Shown in pieces: positions 1 through 11,687 of a DNA stretch of 64,000 nucleotides (position 1 is its first letter; every line of letters begins with the position of its first letter). The notes beneath the pieces are model-generated. The model saw only the letters and a list, made by a program, of their open reading frames with translations, had not been told where the DNA came from and searched no databases. A program made the translations under genes and the position numbers. The stretch is from Symbiodinium natans (taxonomy: Eukaryota; Sar; Dinophyceae; Suessiales; Symbiodiniaceae), in assembly GCA_905221605.1 (NCBI GenBank), contig CAJNDS010000380.1:130001-194000 (forward strand), written 5' to 3'.

Positions 1-131
1 GTGGAGGCAAACGGAGCCGCTGACAGTGGAGCAAGCTTCGTAGGCACCCTCGTCCCCGAAGACCATGAGATTGTGCACCCCCAGGCTGTGAAAGCGCGTG
101 ATGTAGGCAGGGAGCCACTTGGTGAAGTCCT
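1..131 (-). CDS. Glycosyltransferase-like exon, runs off left edge
   Basis: On the minus strand an open frame runs from an AG acceptor near 132 to the window edge. It reads DFTKWLPAYITRFHSLGVHN then LMVFGDEGAYEAC. This resembles the start of the nucleotide-diphospho-sugar transferase fold, where a protein first describes a stretch followed by a 'leu-gly-val/ile-x-asn' strand and an acidic residue after a hydrophobic strand. The family assignment is from pattern only. The frame stays open to base 1, so the rest lies outside the window. Weak frames at about 364-500 and 944-1190 and the long frame at 1736-2572 are on the same strand and could be earlier exons of the same gene, but I could not prove the joins. 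Confidence 0.45.
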
Positions 132-943
132 CTCAATAGCAACAGCAACGGAACAAGACACCAGCCGAATTTGCGTCTGTAGCTTACAACAACTCGACAG
201 ACTTGTCTACTTGAGGGCAGGCTCGGTCCTTCCTGACGTCAGATGCGAGTGTGCTTTGCATGTGAAGGCTTGATGCAGCCTTTCGCAGTGTGTACTATCC
301 CATATCACGAAACCGAATTTCCAGAAAATTGTCTCCTGCGTGTTTATTGCTTCGGTCCAGGGCTCAACTGTTATCTGCCGACCTTCTTGTCGATGTGGCT
401 ACTACTACGTATTGCTGTTGCGCTGCCGAATGCAGGGCATCACCGAGCCATACCCAGCCAAAGCTGGCGTCGAACACGACACAGCGACAAGGAAGACATG
501 GTTGAAACAGCGCGTGGCTGGGCATTGTCCGATGACGTCTTCGTCGTCCAATGACTTGTTCATTACGTTCTGTACGCGCCTTTTGCATACGAACGAGCCA
601 CTTGACAAGATTGCAGCACAGGAGAGCAGCCACAAATCAAGTCGCAGCAGGTGATACAACGAGACCCAAGTCTGGAAGAGTCGAGAACGGTCGCGCCGCC
701 ACTGCCACGCTTTCCTACAAACACCAAGTAAAGTAGGAGAGTTGCGCGGAGTTTGCGCTTTATTGGGTTGGCCTTTCGTGCAATCTGGCGCCTGCGCCAT
801 GGTTGCTTTTCAAAGGGTTGTGGCCCGGTGCTGACATCGGAGCAGCATGCCGACACTCGTATCAGTGTCCAGCTGCTACGAAAAGAATGCGACAATTAAG
901 AAAAAGTGCATCTGCAAAACGCACCCGAAATTTGAGCTATAGT

Positions 944-1190
944 CTATAGTCCATGCCAGTCCTTGCCCCAGACGTAGACGGCATATGTCAGGAGCCGTGT
1001 CTCGCCTTTGACGACATAGGCTCTGACACCCTCACCTAGCACAGCAGCGGCCGTTGCACGGAAAATCCTTGGTTGTCCAGTGTTGTCCAGGAGAGTGCTG
1101 AAAGACAAAGCCTTCACAACCCCTTGGCTGCTGCAACTTGCTGCGGCGGCTGCTGCCGCCTCTATGGCGGAGTGGGAACGGCACACCCAC
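944..1190 (-). CDS. Possible exon, function unknown
   Basis: A minus frame without stops reads WVCRSHSAIEAAAAAAAS, then QGVVKALSFSTLLDNTGQPR and YVVKGETRLLTYAVYVWGKD. The amino-acid mix is ordinary for a globular protein apart from an alanine tract. It lies between the 278-codon frame at 1736-2572 and the glycosyltransferase-like exon at 1-131, on the same strand, so it may be an internal exon of that gene. Splice sites were not fixed and no family was recognised. Confidence 0.3.
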
Positions 1191-1735
1191 CCGACCGTAG
1201 ATAGTAGCTGCTGTCGTAACAACTATGCGGCTATGTGATCTCTTCTTTACGGTTCACTCCTTAGAGCTCCTGACATTAAAGACCTTTCTCCAACAAGAAA
1301 CCAAGAAGTCTGGTGCGGGGGGATTGCCGGGGGGGCGGCGGCGGGCGCGGGGGGATGGGGTGGCCAAAAAACAAAACAAGATCCCCTCGACTCAGTTGAC
1401 CATCAAGGATCGGCGAGCCCTCGAGTCGCAAGGTGGTAAGGGAGCCCAGGGAGCCAGCATCTTGAAGGAGCTCCTTAAGCTTGCAATAAGGCTGCAAATA
1501 TGCTGCAATTTGAGAATTGGCCGAATTGGCCGATTGCTGGAAAGTCCTGGCATTTTTTGGACTCGCAAACGAAGAATGTTCGAGAGCCACACCCAAGGCT
1601 CGCGACCCAGGAAGCCCATCTCGTTGTTGGTCCGGTGGTACATGCAAATGCGACCTTACAGCTTCATAATGTACTCACCCTTTCCATCCACCCGATGCAA
1701 GTAGCCACAAGTTGTGCAACACCCCCATCTGCAAC

Positions 1736-2572
1736 TCAGCGACAGAAGAGCATGCTCAAGAACCAGCCTGACCCCAAAAACTCCCAAAACTTCAACTCAG
1801 CCAAGTAGGGCTTCAGTAGGAATTCATAGGAGAAGTATGAGAAGGTCTCCGTGTGCCAACTTATGCCAGCCTTGACAAGTAGCACCGCCAGCCAACCAAA
1901 TGCACAACCCGGCACAAAATCGCCGGGAAAACTCAGTTGATGCGCTTCGAGGTTCTGAACTTCCGGTGAGAAGATCAAGCTTCGAAGGTGCTCAAGCAGT
2001 GGTAGGCCATCTCCAATGCCTGAGTCGAGCTGTTTCTGTATTTTCGGCCAAATGCCATCGCCTTCACAGTTAAGTGCAGGGTCGTTCTGGATGGAATACC
2101 ACTTGCTTATCTTGTCCTCGGGCGTGTGCGCGTACAAGAAAGGCATATGCAAAGCATGGTTCAGTGGCCAGGAAGCTGTCAGCAACACAGCGATAGGAAT
2201 ACCTCTCCCGAACATGGTATCCATCATGAAACTTCCAACATCCTCACAGGGTTCTATGCGCCGACTGTGATCCGCCAAGCAGTTGCCGAGCTCCATCGCA
2301 GCAAGAAAAATCGTCCCCAGAGGACATTCATTGAAGATGGCCTGCCATAAGCTTGACATTTGCCCAAACTCGGCTGACGTGGACGACAGAAGCGGGGACG
2401 AGCGCAATGGCCGCAGCATCTGGCTTGCTTCTGTAACAGCCAGCTCGCGCAGTGAAGGCCACATGAAGAACTTGGATTCTGTCCGTTCGCATTCCCAGTC
2501 CGTGAACTCTTCTTTACTATAGGCCAGAGACTCCAGAAACAAGGAGGCTACCGCGACATGCAGCCGCAGCAT
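1736..2572 (-). CDS. Long open frame, probable first exon of a secretory-type protein
   Basis: This is the longest intact minus frame in the first 27 kb, 278 codons from ATG to stop. The N-terminus MLRLHVAVASLFLESLAYSK is a short hydrophobic stretch that could be a signal peptide. The body contains CPLGTIFLAAMELGNCLADH, GIPIAVLLTASWPLNHALHM and PEDKISKWYSIQNDPALNCE, and has a balanced, non-repetitive composition. It lies in AT/GC-neutral sequence free of repeats. The final residues before the stop at 1736 may be read-through into an intron. Downstream on the same strand is a glycosyltransferase-like exon (1-131), so a secreted or Golgi enzyme is possible, but this is inference. I did not recognise the N-terminal domain. 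Confidence 0.6.
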   Translation of the reverse strand: MLRLHVAVASLFLESLAYSKEEFTDWECERTESKFFMWPSLRELAVTEASQMLRPLRSSPLLSSTSAEFGQMSSLWQAIFNECPLGTIFLAAMELGNCLADHSRRIEPCEDVGSFMMDTMFGRGIPIAVLLTASWPLNHALHMPFLYAHTPEDKISKWYSIQNDPALNCEGDGIWPKIQKQLDSGIGDGLPLLEHLRSLIFSPEVQNLEAHQLSFPGDFVPGCAFGWLAVLLVKAGISWHTETFSYFSYEFLLKPYLAELKFWEFLGSGWFLSMLFCR

Positions 2573-4002
2573 GCTTTGCTAATCCCCAGTCTTGGTAGGT
2601 CTTCTGTGGTGTTCACGTGGCACGACTTTCAACATCTGTCAGCAATGAAAGCAGCAATGCTGCGAGTCTGCGAGTCATGCTGCTGCCAGATCCTCGGTGG
2701 ATGGCAGTTTCCTATTATACGCTTGTGTTCTCACGAGTGTCTCATGTGTCACTTATTGTCAGGTCATACTTCCTAAGTCAGATGTCTAATGTTGGAGCAA
2801 GAATCAAGGCAGGATGGCGCGACTCTAAACATGCCATGAAGGGTTCATGAGGAACACGGCTTGGCAATCACAAACATGTCCAATTGGAAATTTCACATGT
2901 GGTAGCACAACAATCCACGCATCGTCCAAGCAGGCCGAAGATGGTGGCTAGGGAAAACGCTGTGGTATATTTAGTAGAGTTTTAGTGGCTCAAAGATTGA
3001 CATCAGTCTCGGGATGAGCTGCGCACCCCACGGTTAAGTTGTACGAAAACCACGTGCAGAGAGAGCGTTTACTACTGGTATCCCCAGAAGGACACCCCGC
3101 ATATACACTTGCCATAGCCATGCTTGTAGTTATAAGAAACTACATTATGCACATGCATATATTATGTAGACTCACCAAAACCATTAAGCACAAACACCTA
3201 CCTTGCATGAGTGCTCTTTTGCGAGCTGTGCCTTTGTTTTTAACCTCATGTTAGGGGTTGCAAGCTTTCACCATGTACTAGACCCAAAGGTGTGCCGGAG
3301 GGAGCAGTGCTGTATATAGTTCAAACTTTAGGCACGTAGAGAAGCACTTCGTGCCACTGTCAACCGAACTACCTTTGATATTCTTGTAAACTCAGAACAG
3401 TGAATCATTTCTCCTGCTGCTCAACAATCAGAATTCAGAATCCTTGAATCTCCTGCTGCTGTGTGCCACAGCTTTCCAAGCTGCCCGAGGAACTGTACAA
3501 TCCCGGACACTGGAGAAAAAAGGAGCTAAGACTCTAGGGGTAACCATCGTCAGGTTCTCATGTCAACGGGAAGTTTGATCCTTGTACGTAGAATGGCATG
3601 GCGTGATCCACGAAACATCATGCAGCAGCATGTACCAGCGACAAATCTGAATGAGGTACAGGTACATGGTACCTTGTAGTTAGTGAGGGATGTATGGCTG
3701 CGCGGCCTCTGCCGCGCTGGTCTTGCGCTATCTGCTCTCACTGGTTTCAAGCTGCAGGCAGCAGCTTTCGACAATGAAGGCTGCTTCACCGTCTTGGGGG
3801 ATTTAAGAGACCTCGAAGGGAGTCAATTTTATCAAAACTGCCGCTGCGTGACAAGTAACTGTTCAACGCAGTTGTTTCACCATTTGTGCCCTCACGTCCA
3901 CAACCGGCTACACAAAGAGATTTCTTCTTACTGCCCCTGACGCCAGTCCTGAACATGCACTGCATGAGCATTTCTGTTTGGCAGACCCCATAGCTAGTCT
4001 TT
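2573..4002. other. Stretch with no supported gene
   Basis: Both strands carry only short frames of unconvincing composition. A plus frame at 3683-3940 has a hydrophobic start but no supporting splice sites or motif. No repeat array was seen. It probably contains intron and spacer. Confidence 0.4.
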
Positions 4003-4356
4003 CTACACTGCTCGTGTGACGACGGATGGCCTTGCCTGAAGACCGCACTCTTGGACCAGTTTGGCGAGCTCGGCGTCTCTGCCTTGGGCTGCATGACGCA
4101 TTGACTGAAGAATGCTTTGGACGCCTTGAACCTGCCACCATTTGCCGATGTGGGGTTTGACGTGCGCAGCATCGACAGCTACGTTTGCTTTGCCAACTAC
4201 CCGCACGTTCAATGCAGTCTTCATGTTTGACTGAGAACACTGAGGTGCAACTCGTCTTCGGCCATGACATGCCATGATGCAGCTGTCGAAACCCAACTTA
4301 TGCAAAGCACACCGCACATCCTGCACGAATTGTTCTGGAGGCGCGGCTGGACGCAT
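4003..4356 (-). CDS. Possible exon, function unknown
   Basis: The minus frame reads from MRPAAPPEQFVQDVRCALHK through MKTALNVRVVGKANVAVDAA and KPHIGKWWQVQGVQSILQSM to RDAELAKLVQECGLQ and a stop. It has helix-like spacing and a normal amino-acid mix. It may be a terminal exon, since the frame ends in a stop at 4003. No family recognised; splice acceptor not determined. Confidence 0.35.
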   Translation of the reverse strand: MRPAAPPEQFVQDVRCALHKLGFDSCIMACHGRRRVAPQCSQSNMKTALNVRVVGKANVAVDAAHVKPHIGKWWQVQGVQSILQSMRHAAQGRDAELAKLVQECGLQARPSVVTRAV

Positions 4357-4369
4357 CCTCCTGAGCGTA

Positions 4370-4420
4370 GGGGAAAGGGGAAAGAAAGGGGAAAGAAAGG
4401 GGAAAGAAAGGGGAAAGAAA
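4370..4420. repeat. Short purine minisatellite (11-bp unit GGGGAAAGAAA)
   Basis: About four copies of an 11-base all-purine unit stand in tandem, preceded by a shorter variant. It lies upstream of the possible minus exon at 4003-4356. Confidence 0.9.
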
Positions 4421-6221
4421 CGACCGAAGCAGCTCTGGACTTGAGTTCTCGCCGCAAAAGGTCTTATCTAAGCATCTCTCACACATCACACGTTAATCAC
4501 AAGTTGCAGCGTGCAAACGCCACAAGTCACAAGCAAGCACAGAGGATTGAAGACAAGTGAAATGACATGAGTGCCCTGACCTTGAAGGCTGCTCGCCAAG
4601 CTGTACAGCGGTCCAACATGGCCTGGCAAAGTGAATGTAAGCATCGAGTCAAGGAGTCAAGGAGTGAAGGCACATTCTTGTCTTTCCAATGCTGCAACAA
4701 GTCTTAGAAACCAGTCTTTGGAGCGCACCACTTGCACATTACACGTGGTGCGCAATGGTGCTCCTTGGTTGCTGAGTACCCTGGCCCAAAGACAGGTTAA
4801 CCTTTCAATTCTGGTGGGATCTGAAAAGCCCATCTACTCAGCCACTAAGGCTCTCTGGTGCGATCAGACACTGTGCTTCAGAATGTTGACTTTTTCTCAT
4901 CCACTCCCCAAACATCGGAGAAACACAACAGTGGCACGCCGCTCGAAACATTCTACGGAAGAAAGAGATGGGTAGGGGGAGGTGTTCATCCCCAACTTTT
5001 GAAGCCTCCACCCCTCCTGGAGATTTGTTGGGAAGAGGCGGGAGGGTCGGAGCGGGACTCAACAGACATTGATGAAGAACTTTGCAATCTGTGCACTACT
5101 CACTACTTTGAAAGGCTCCCCATACTTGAGACTGGGCATGCTAGTACCGGGGTCAAAGCCGCTAAGAAGACCAGCCTAAAGCGTAGCAGGCACAGCACCG
5201 TTTGTAGCGGAGACTGCGCTGTTGAAACTCCGTCCCCGTTCGCTTGACACTTACACCTACACGCCCCTGAACTAACATGTTTGTGCATTTCGGGGCAGTG
5301 CCGGACCTTGAAGCTGCATGAGTTGGCAACTATGCGTTTGTGCATGAGCGTCGCTAAGGCATGTTGAGGGCTGGCATGGACCGATTGATTTGGCGTCTGC
5401 TAACACAAAGATCACAAAAAAAAACTGTCAGGGAGCACAATGCCGCCGCCTTTCCAAAGCTGCGACTCTCGTGGCCTTGCTCGACATGCTCCTGGAAGAC
5501 CTTGCTGGCAAGGCGAGTTGGACCAGGCGACTTGCCGATGCAATCCCGCGCTGAATTCTTGCGATGGTGCGCTGATGAGTCTTTGAGGTTGGAGGAGCTG
5601 CCGACGGTCAAGGGACGAAAACGTGCAGTCACATGAGTCCAACATTGATCGGTCCCCGCTTCAACGGATTTACATGCTAGCGGCTAGCGGTACATGCCTA
5701 GTACGCATAACAACCTCGTAGTCCAGAGGCATTCGAGGTCTAATGATGTATCATGATGTCCAACAAGAAACGGTCGGACAACATTTCCGATCGACAGGCC
5801 AACTGCCTGTAAATTTCATACACTGAGTTGTTGCCAACTCCGCGAGGTGTTCATCAAAATCTTACATCCTTCAGGACTTTGCTCAAGTCAGTCTTGCAAA
5901 TGTAGCCTACTTGCACAGGTTCTGCAATCTACATGAAGCCTAAGGGCCTAACGATTCTGCCATGCATGCCTTTGGGATGCCCGTCCAGATGCCCAACGCT
6001 CGAAGCTCTCTCTGCGGGCCGATCCGCGACGTGTGAGGGCTGAGATTCCCCGCTATGCCGCAGTGCCGGCTGGACCTATGTGAACCCAACTGCCAAGCTT
6101 CAGGCATTGCGTAGGGCAGTTGCTGCCTCGGCAGCGGTATCGCACATGTCACACCGAGCAGACAAAAACCCAAGCCGAAGCTCTAGCCACCAGGCAGCTG
6201 TAGGAGTTCATGGGCTACAAG
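4421..6221. other. Stretch with no supported gene
   Basis: Short frames overlap on both strands at 4.6-5.6 kb, for example a plus frame ending at 5636 in LPTVKGRKRAVT, but no splice sites, motif or matching neighbour supports any of them. No repeat array seen. Confidence 0.35.
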
Positions 6222-6311
6222 TCAGCAGAAACGGCTGCTGTTAAAAGGATGGCAGGAGCAAGCTTCACGACGATGCTCCATGTCTTGCAAATGTTCTTCA
6301 TTGAGGGGCCT
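6222..6311 (-). CDS. Possible terminal exon
   Basis: After an acceptor reading TTGAGCAG on the minus strand at about 6312, the frame reads RPLNEEHLQDMEHRREACSC HPFNSSRFC in two pieces and then stops at 6222. It is short but charged and protein-like. It lies on the same strand as the other left-arm exons. No family recognised. Confidence 0.3.
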   Translation of the reverse strand, partial: RPLNEEHLQDMEHRREACSCHPFNSSRFC

Positions 6312-7717
6312 CTGCTCAACATGTCTCGACATCCGCGTGATTGCTTGGCGGTCCAGAGTGGGCTCCTCAATTATGTCAAGTTGTTCCCGGGATCCGGATT
6401 TTTTCTCAGGATTTGGGATTCGTTTTGAAGCCTGCTCTAAACCGCTGCCCTGGTCTCTTGGCTTTGTGGCCGGGCCTTTGAATCGTAAGCTCCCATTCCA
6501 CGACCCCGAAAACCCGGAGTCCCAACTCAGCCGAAACCAAGAATTCCCTTGAACAGAAAAACATACGAACAAAATTCTCGCTCAATCCGGCAGTCCAGGA
6601 GCCAGCCTGACCTCCCACAAGGAGCACTGTTTCGGGACCCTCTTTACGGTCCTGGCCCCGTACCCGGGGCTCTGGATTTTGATGCCCTGGCCTCTGAGCT
6701 GAAAGGCCCAAAGCTTTCGAATCATGGGGAGGGACCGCAATCCCTCCCAAGGCATAGGGGGGGTCTTGAAGACTTCAGCCCCTCGCCTTCTCTAATCCCG
6801 TCTTACATCATATAAACTCACCCCTGTCATAATAATACTCTTTAGGACAACCCAGCTTCGACTGTTCGGGGGATTTCGGGGGCTGGGGGAGGCGCCCGCA
6901 CGCTAAAGCAGGTGCAAGGGTACACGACTCCTACACCCACGACCATGCTTAGCGCCGGGCATCCAGGTAGCCCTTTGGAAGCTCTTCTCGTTGAAGGCGA
7001 TGTCTCGCCTGCCTTGGCAGACAGGATTCGAATCATAAGTTCACAGCCTTCAAACTGAACAAGCTGATGGATATGGGCGACGGCACGCTGGGATATCGTC
7101 TGGTCCCCTTCGAAGTCGTCTGATCATCAACTTCGCTTGCGAGGAGCTGGCTAGCGAATAGAGTTGAAGGTGCGTGCTTCAGACTTCATTTACCCTGACG
7201 TTGTGATAGTCAAGGACCCGTGGAGAAAATAAAGAGAGAGGGAGAGAGAGGACTCGGCTCACATATGCCCAGATGATAGACTCGGGCAGTCCCAGAAGGC
7301 GGCCTTTATTGGTTTGAGATGTGAGGCTGTGCTTGGACTCCCACCTCAAAGATTTTGTTGCAGGCTCGCGCGTGTGAGCATGCGTTTGAAGTGATGTGCT
7401 CACACACTCATCGCACTCACGAAGCAGAACTGCTCTCACCAGCTTCGGATGTGGGATACACATGCTACGAGTACCTCTTGCCTGCAACGATCATACACGT
7501 CTCCAAATCTCAGACATCCTTCATAACTCTGTGAGTGACGGCTGCCAACTCTACATGTCGATTTTGATACTGAGGCGTGCGCTTCTCCCCGAAAATGGCC
7601 TGGCTTCCGAGGGTTTGGAGAATACCCTGTTCCACGGGCAGGCCCCTTTAAAGAAGATCAACGGGCCCACGGGTGCACGGGCCAACGGGCCCACGGGCCC
7701 CAGCCCAGGCTTGTAAT
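6312..7717. other. Spacer with degenerate direct repeats
   Basis: The stretch 6380-6790 carries short GGGCCC/CCTGG-rich motifs and no convincing frame. The stretch 6.8-7.7 kb has only short competing frames on both strands. Confidence 0.3.
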
Positions 7718-8262
7718 GTCGTTACTATTTTTGTGATGCGGCTTAGAGCTACTTCTAAGGTTTTGGCTACCTGGTTTATTTCCGAAAAGAAACCGAATCG
7801 ATTTTTTAAAAAATGCGAAAAAATGACACCGAAAAAGCGAAAATAATGGGTTCAGAAAAGGGGATACAGTTGTTTCGCTTTTGTTTTGCTTCTTTCGCCG
7901 CATTATCGCTTTTTGGGTCGCTTTTTATTCGTTTTTTTTCTCGCTTTTTTTCCTAGGAAAAAGGCGAAAAAAAGAAAACAAAGCGAATAAAAAGCGACCC
8001 AAAAAGCGACACGGCAGCCACAAACAACGAAAAACAACAAAACAAAAGCACACATTTTTCTTGTTTTTTTAGAGTCATTTTTTTGCTTTTCAAGGGTCTT
8101 TTTTTTGTCATTGTTTTTGCATATTCTGAGTAGTTGGGCTCTTTTTTCGTTTTTGGATTACATTTTATTCGCATTGTTTTCGGAAATAAATTATTTCCAG
8201 GATTTCATAGAAGTAGCTAACAAGCCGCGTCACAATACTATTTTTAATAACTTCTGCCTATC
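7718..8262. mobile_element. Fold-back / MITE-like element of about 540 bp
   Basis: The two ends are inverted copies of each other: the left part (GTGATGCGGCTTAGAGCTAC at about 7734) matches the reverse complement of the right part (about 8207-8240). Next inside, GGTTTATTTCCGAAAA at 7771 pairs with 8177-8192. The centre holds a perfect 26-base inverted repeat (7906-7931 with 7984-8009) around an imperfect palindrome centred on CCTAGG at 7952-7957. The interior is very rich in A and T runs, unlike its surroundings. There is no transposase frame, so it would be non-autonomous. Target-site duplications were not identified. Confidence 0.7.
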
Positions 8263-9117
8263 GCTCTACGCTTTCCTGACAACACAAAACTTTGCCACAA
8301 AACTTTGCTGCCGGTTTAAACTCCCGCTCCCCACCTTGTCCTCTACCACTCTCAATTTGTCACAAAGGTCGCTTGAGAAGGCACGAGTCTACAAGCCACG
8401 TCAACTTCGCGAAAACCCTGCTCGAGAACGCCTCAAACCCATACCCAAACTTAGAACGCGTTCGGGTTTGGGGAGTAAACCGGTGCTGTTGCGGTGATTA
8501 CAGCTTTAAAGAAGGTCTTTCGGCTTCGGGCATCGGGCATGAGGGCTGCAGGGCTTAGGATGCAAGGTTTACAGTTTAGGCTGAGTATGGCTCGGGAGAC
8601 ACTGTGGGACTGCTATGGCGTCGGATGTAGCATGGGCTCGGACGCATGTCCACATCATGGCTCATACAAACAAAACTGCCACAGTCAATCAAAGCGACCG
8701 GGGTTGCGGGTTAATAAGGTTCTAAGGCTCCAGGAGCTTAGGTTTCAGGATCTTGGTTTGAGTAGGGCTTAGGTTTTGAGAACAAGGCTTCAAGACCTTG
8801 GGTTTTGCGTTTGCTTCGGATCAAGAAAATCTTCCAACGCCTTGTCCTTAACCCCGCTTAGGAAACGCAAGCCTGACATGTTCCATTTACACGCGATGAT
8901 GCCAGAGCGGTGATTAGAGCTTTGAAGAAGCTTTGCGAAGTAGGGGCTTGGGGATTTCAGGATTTGCAGGGTTAGGGCTTCAGGGCTGAAGTTTAAGGGT
9001 TAGGGCTTAGTGGCTAAAGTTAAGGGCTGAGACTGAGAAGTTTTAAGATTTAGGGTTTGCGGTTCAAGGATTAGGGTTAAAGGGTTTAAAGTTTAAGCTT
9101 CGGACACTTTGTAGGAC
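8263..9117. other. Spacer with degenerate TTTAGGG-like sequence
   Basis: From about 8500 the sequence repeatedly shows variants such as GGGCTTAGG, TTAGGGCTT and TTAGGGTT without a clean period. No supported coding frame. Confidence 0.5.
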
Positions 9118-9244
9118 ATTGTAGCGCCACTGCTGAACTCGATCTGCAGTGTGAGCCTCTGCGTGCTTGGCCGAGCGGAAGAGGAGCCGCAAAGCCCCAG
9201 CAAGCACTGCCTTGCGAATCTGTGGACGTTCCACTTTAAGGATG
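9118..9244 (-). CDS. Internal exon, function unknown
   Basis: Between an acceptor ACTAAG at 9245-9246 and a GT donor at 9116-9117 the minus frame reads LKVERPQIRKAVLAGALRLL then FRSAKHAEAHTADRVQQWRY. The exon has one leading base and 42 full codons. It is strongly helical and charged, with no stop. No start codon is present, as expected for an internal exon. No family recognised; a coiled or structural protein is possible. Confidence 0.5.
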
Positions 9245-9686
9245 CTTAGTCATGGTGAAGTTGAGGTGCATGAAGCCAGATGCTTAGTCATGGCTGACGT
9301 TTTCAGTTTTGGAGCATTAAGAAAGCCGCTTCTTAATGAAGAAAAGCCCCCGACCACATGGTTGACAACCGCCTTTACTTTGGTAGTGCACTGCTGGCAT
9401 GCACCTCGCATTGTTTGGGGCAAGTGTGTGGTAGGCGCATGGACTCAGCATTGAGGAATTCTGCAGATGCGCAATACAAAGTTTCCTCGCAGACATCCCT
9501 CTCAGCAAATTCGACAACCATCGAAGTGTATGCAAAGACTACACCATCTTTTGAGGAACCACGGTTCTACTCAACACGAAACGCAAAAAGTGAACCTTTT
9601 GTTGGATGCTGATGTTTTGGAAGTAGTCGTTGCCACACTCTTGCTGGAAACCATACATGTAGCAACAAACACATCGCCTGTCACCC

Positions 9687-9694
9687 GCCCCCCC

Positions 9695-9727
<33 letters not shown>
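9687..9727. repeat. Poly-C tract
   Basis: A run of cytosines with one T near its start, followed by further C-rich sequence to about 9775. Similar tracts recur through the window (13.0, 18.6, 32.3, 53.8 kb). Confidence 0.95.
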
Positions 9728-11204
9728 CCCCCTGACCCTGCCCTGACGCCCCCACCCCCGCCCCCCCCCTCTGTGTCCTCGTAGCAAGCGACCCGGATGG
9801 AGGGGCGTTTGTCCCCCATCATTGGGTTAACACCCTTCCGTGCTCCCTTATTTGCCACAGACGCGACGCCTGGAATTTTTCAGGAAGGGACACGTGTCCA
9901 CCCACCCACCCCTTACCACGACCCCCATCCACTAGACTTTTTTCGTGTCCAAGTTAGCTTGTGCAAATCCTTGTTGACGAACGCATCAAGCGAAGCGAGC
10001 AGCAGGAACCAACTCTCCAATTGCAGTCCCATTGCCTCGTCCTCGAAGTCTTTGGCTTTGGTACGAGCCTGTCATGATACAGTGGGGAATGTCGTGGTCA
10101 ATTTTCAGTACCCCCACAGCCCTGAGAAGATTCCTCACATCTGTTGCTTAATTGCCATCTAATCATAGCTGTCATAGCTCATGAATCCTCTCCTGCCACA
10201 GCTTTGAGAAGACAGTGAAGCGGGCATGCACTGTTCATCAGGAATCTCACGATTAGGATGCTCGTTGCTGAGTTCCAAGCACCGAAATCGCGGAGCCAGA
10301 ACTCCACGCCGCGGCCGCCATCCAAAGCTCCTCACAGGCCCAGCCAATCTATTCAGCTTATAGGCAAATAATGGCTTGTATGTTATTCATCAGTTTTTGA
10401 TCTATACCACTCCACTCCCACATCCAGCTCCATCGACAAACTCGTCACGTGGTTTCGTGGTTGTCGTGCTTCAAAAAGTAACATCTCTGCGCGAAGGCAA
10501 CGCGCTGAAGTCTACAACTTTCAGGACTTGGGGATTCTTGGGGCTTGAACGTACTCTGTGGCTTGAAGGCTCTAGATGCCGTGCTGGATGCAAATGGGGT
10601 CGCTTGTCTATCGCCGTTGCAGCACTTCTGCTCTGCCGATGCAACTCTAGAGTCTGCACGTCGGCTCTATATGCACACAATTGCACACAGCATATTCATT
10701 CATTAATTCATCCTTTAAGTGCTGGTTTTGATTCATTGACTGGAAATACAGGGCAACTACAGCTTGCTTGCGTAACAACTATGCTTGCAATCTGCAGTGT
10801 TCTATGCTCGGTAGAACCTCTGTGCATCACACCTGGCCGTAACGCCTGGGCGTGTAACCTCGCTCTGTGCCCGGAAAGATGGCATTAGGGAACGGTGTTC
10901 TGCGTAAGTGACATGGTTGGATGTGGCTGTGATTGCGACCGCGGCAACGCTTCACAGTTGCTTGGCGATTCTCTTTTGATGCTCTTTTGACTCTGAGGCA
11001 ACAACAAAGCAACTACTTCAATGACTTGATACATAGAGCCATAGAGATGCCATAGAGCTTCGGAAGTGAATCAGACGTAGCAGGTTGGGAAATGTTCAGC
11101 GCAGCACAGTATCAACTTAACTATCACCAGTCCTTTGGTTGCCTCGTCCCGCATGCTGCGATAGTCCTACTGCAGGCATGTGCAGACACAGAGGTCCCAA
11201 CTCC
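9728..11204. other. Stretch with no supported gene
   Basis: A plus frame at 10376-10888 is 170 codons long but its composition is irregular (clusters of Cys, Leu and Ser) and no splice context supports it. Nothing else was supported. Confidence 0.35.
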
Positions 11205-11687
11205 TTAAAACATGTCTTTAAAACATGAGCCATAATTAGCTTTCCAAATCTTTTTCAATCCTTCAACCACAGGCAGGGGGATCGCTTGCAGAAGCTGAAT
11301 TTGGGAGCTCCAGTGAGTGCCGAGCTCTGGCATGTATCTCTCCCGCTGCTTCGGGGGCAAAACCGATATAGCATGGCAAATATCGATGATATGGAGCTGT
11401 GATGCCGTAAGGCTGTCTCCGACAACGTCCTTGCCGAAACCAGCGATGCTGCAGAGTCCCTGAAGCTCTGCCTGGTGTGTGCAACATTGTCACAGAAGCA
11501 AGACGACGAGTAGCAAACATGGGCACTGTCCGCCAGCCTACTACTCAGTCCGTACAATCCTTCAGCATGTCCAGCTGCCGTGGAGCATTTGCAGAGCCAG
11601 TTGGCTGCCTGACGCTGCAGCAGCGTTTCCAGCTGAGCACGCTCGGCCTTGCAGTGACTTTCCATCAAAGCAGCGACGCAGACCTCA
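11205..11687 (-). CDS. Two 3'-terminal exons of a minus-strand gene
   Basis: Exon 11556-11687 reads EVCVAALMESHCKAERAQLE, TLLQRQAANWLCKCSTAAGH AEG in pieces, ending at a GT donor in phase 2. The next exon, 11205-11448, starts after CTGCAG with one base, restoring the phase, and reads IAGFGKDVVGDSLTASQLHI, IDICHAISVLPPKQRERYMP, ELGTHWSSQIQLLQAIPLPV and GLKKIWKANYGSCFKDMF, then stops. The second exon has 80 codons without any stop and a very protein-like composition. Together they form the C-terminus of a helical protein. They could be the tail of the kinesin gene upstream on this strand or a separate gene; phase alone does not decide. Confidence 0.6.

Noticed and set aside
5361-5636. 91-codon plus frame ending LPTVKGRKRAVT
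   Set aside because: Competing open minus frames of equal length and no supporting context.
10376-10888. 170-codon plus frame
   Set aside because: Irregular Cys/Leu/Ser-rich composition, opposite to neighbouring exons and without splice or motif support.
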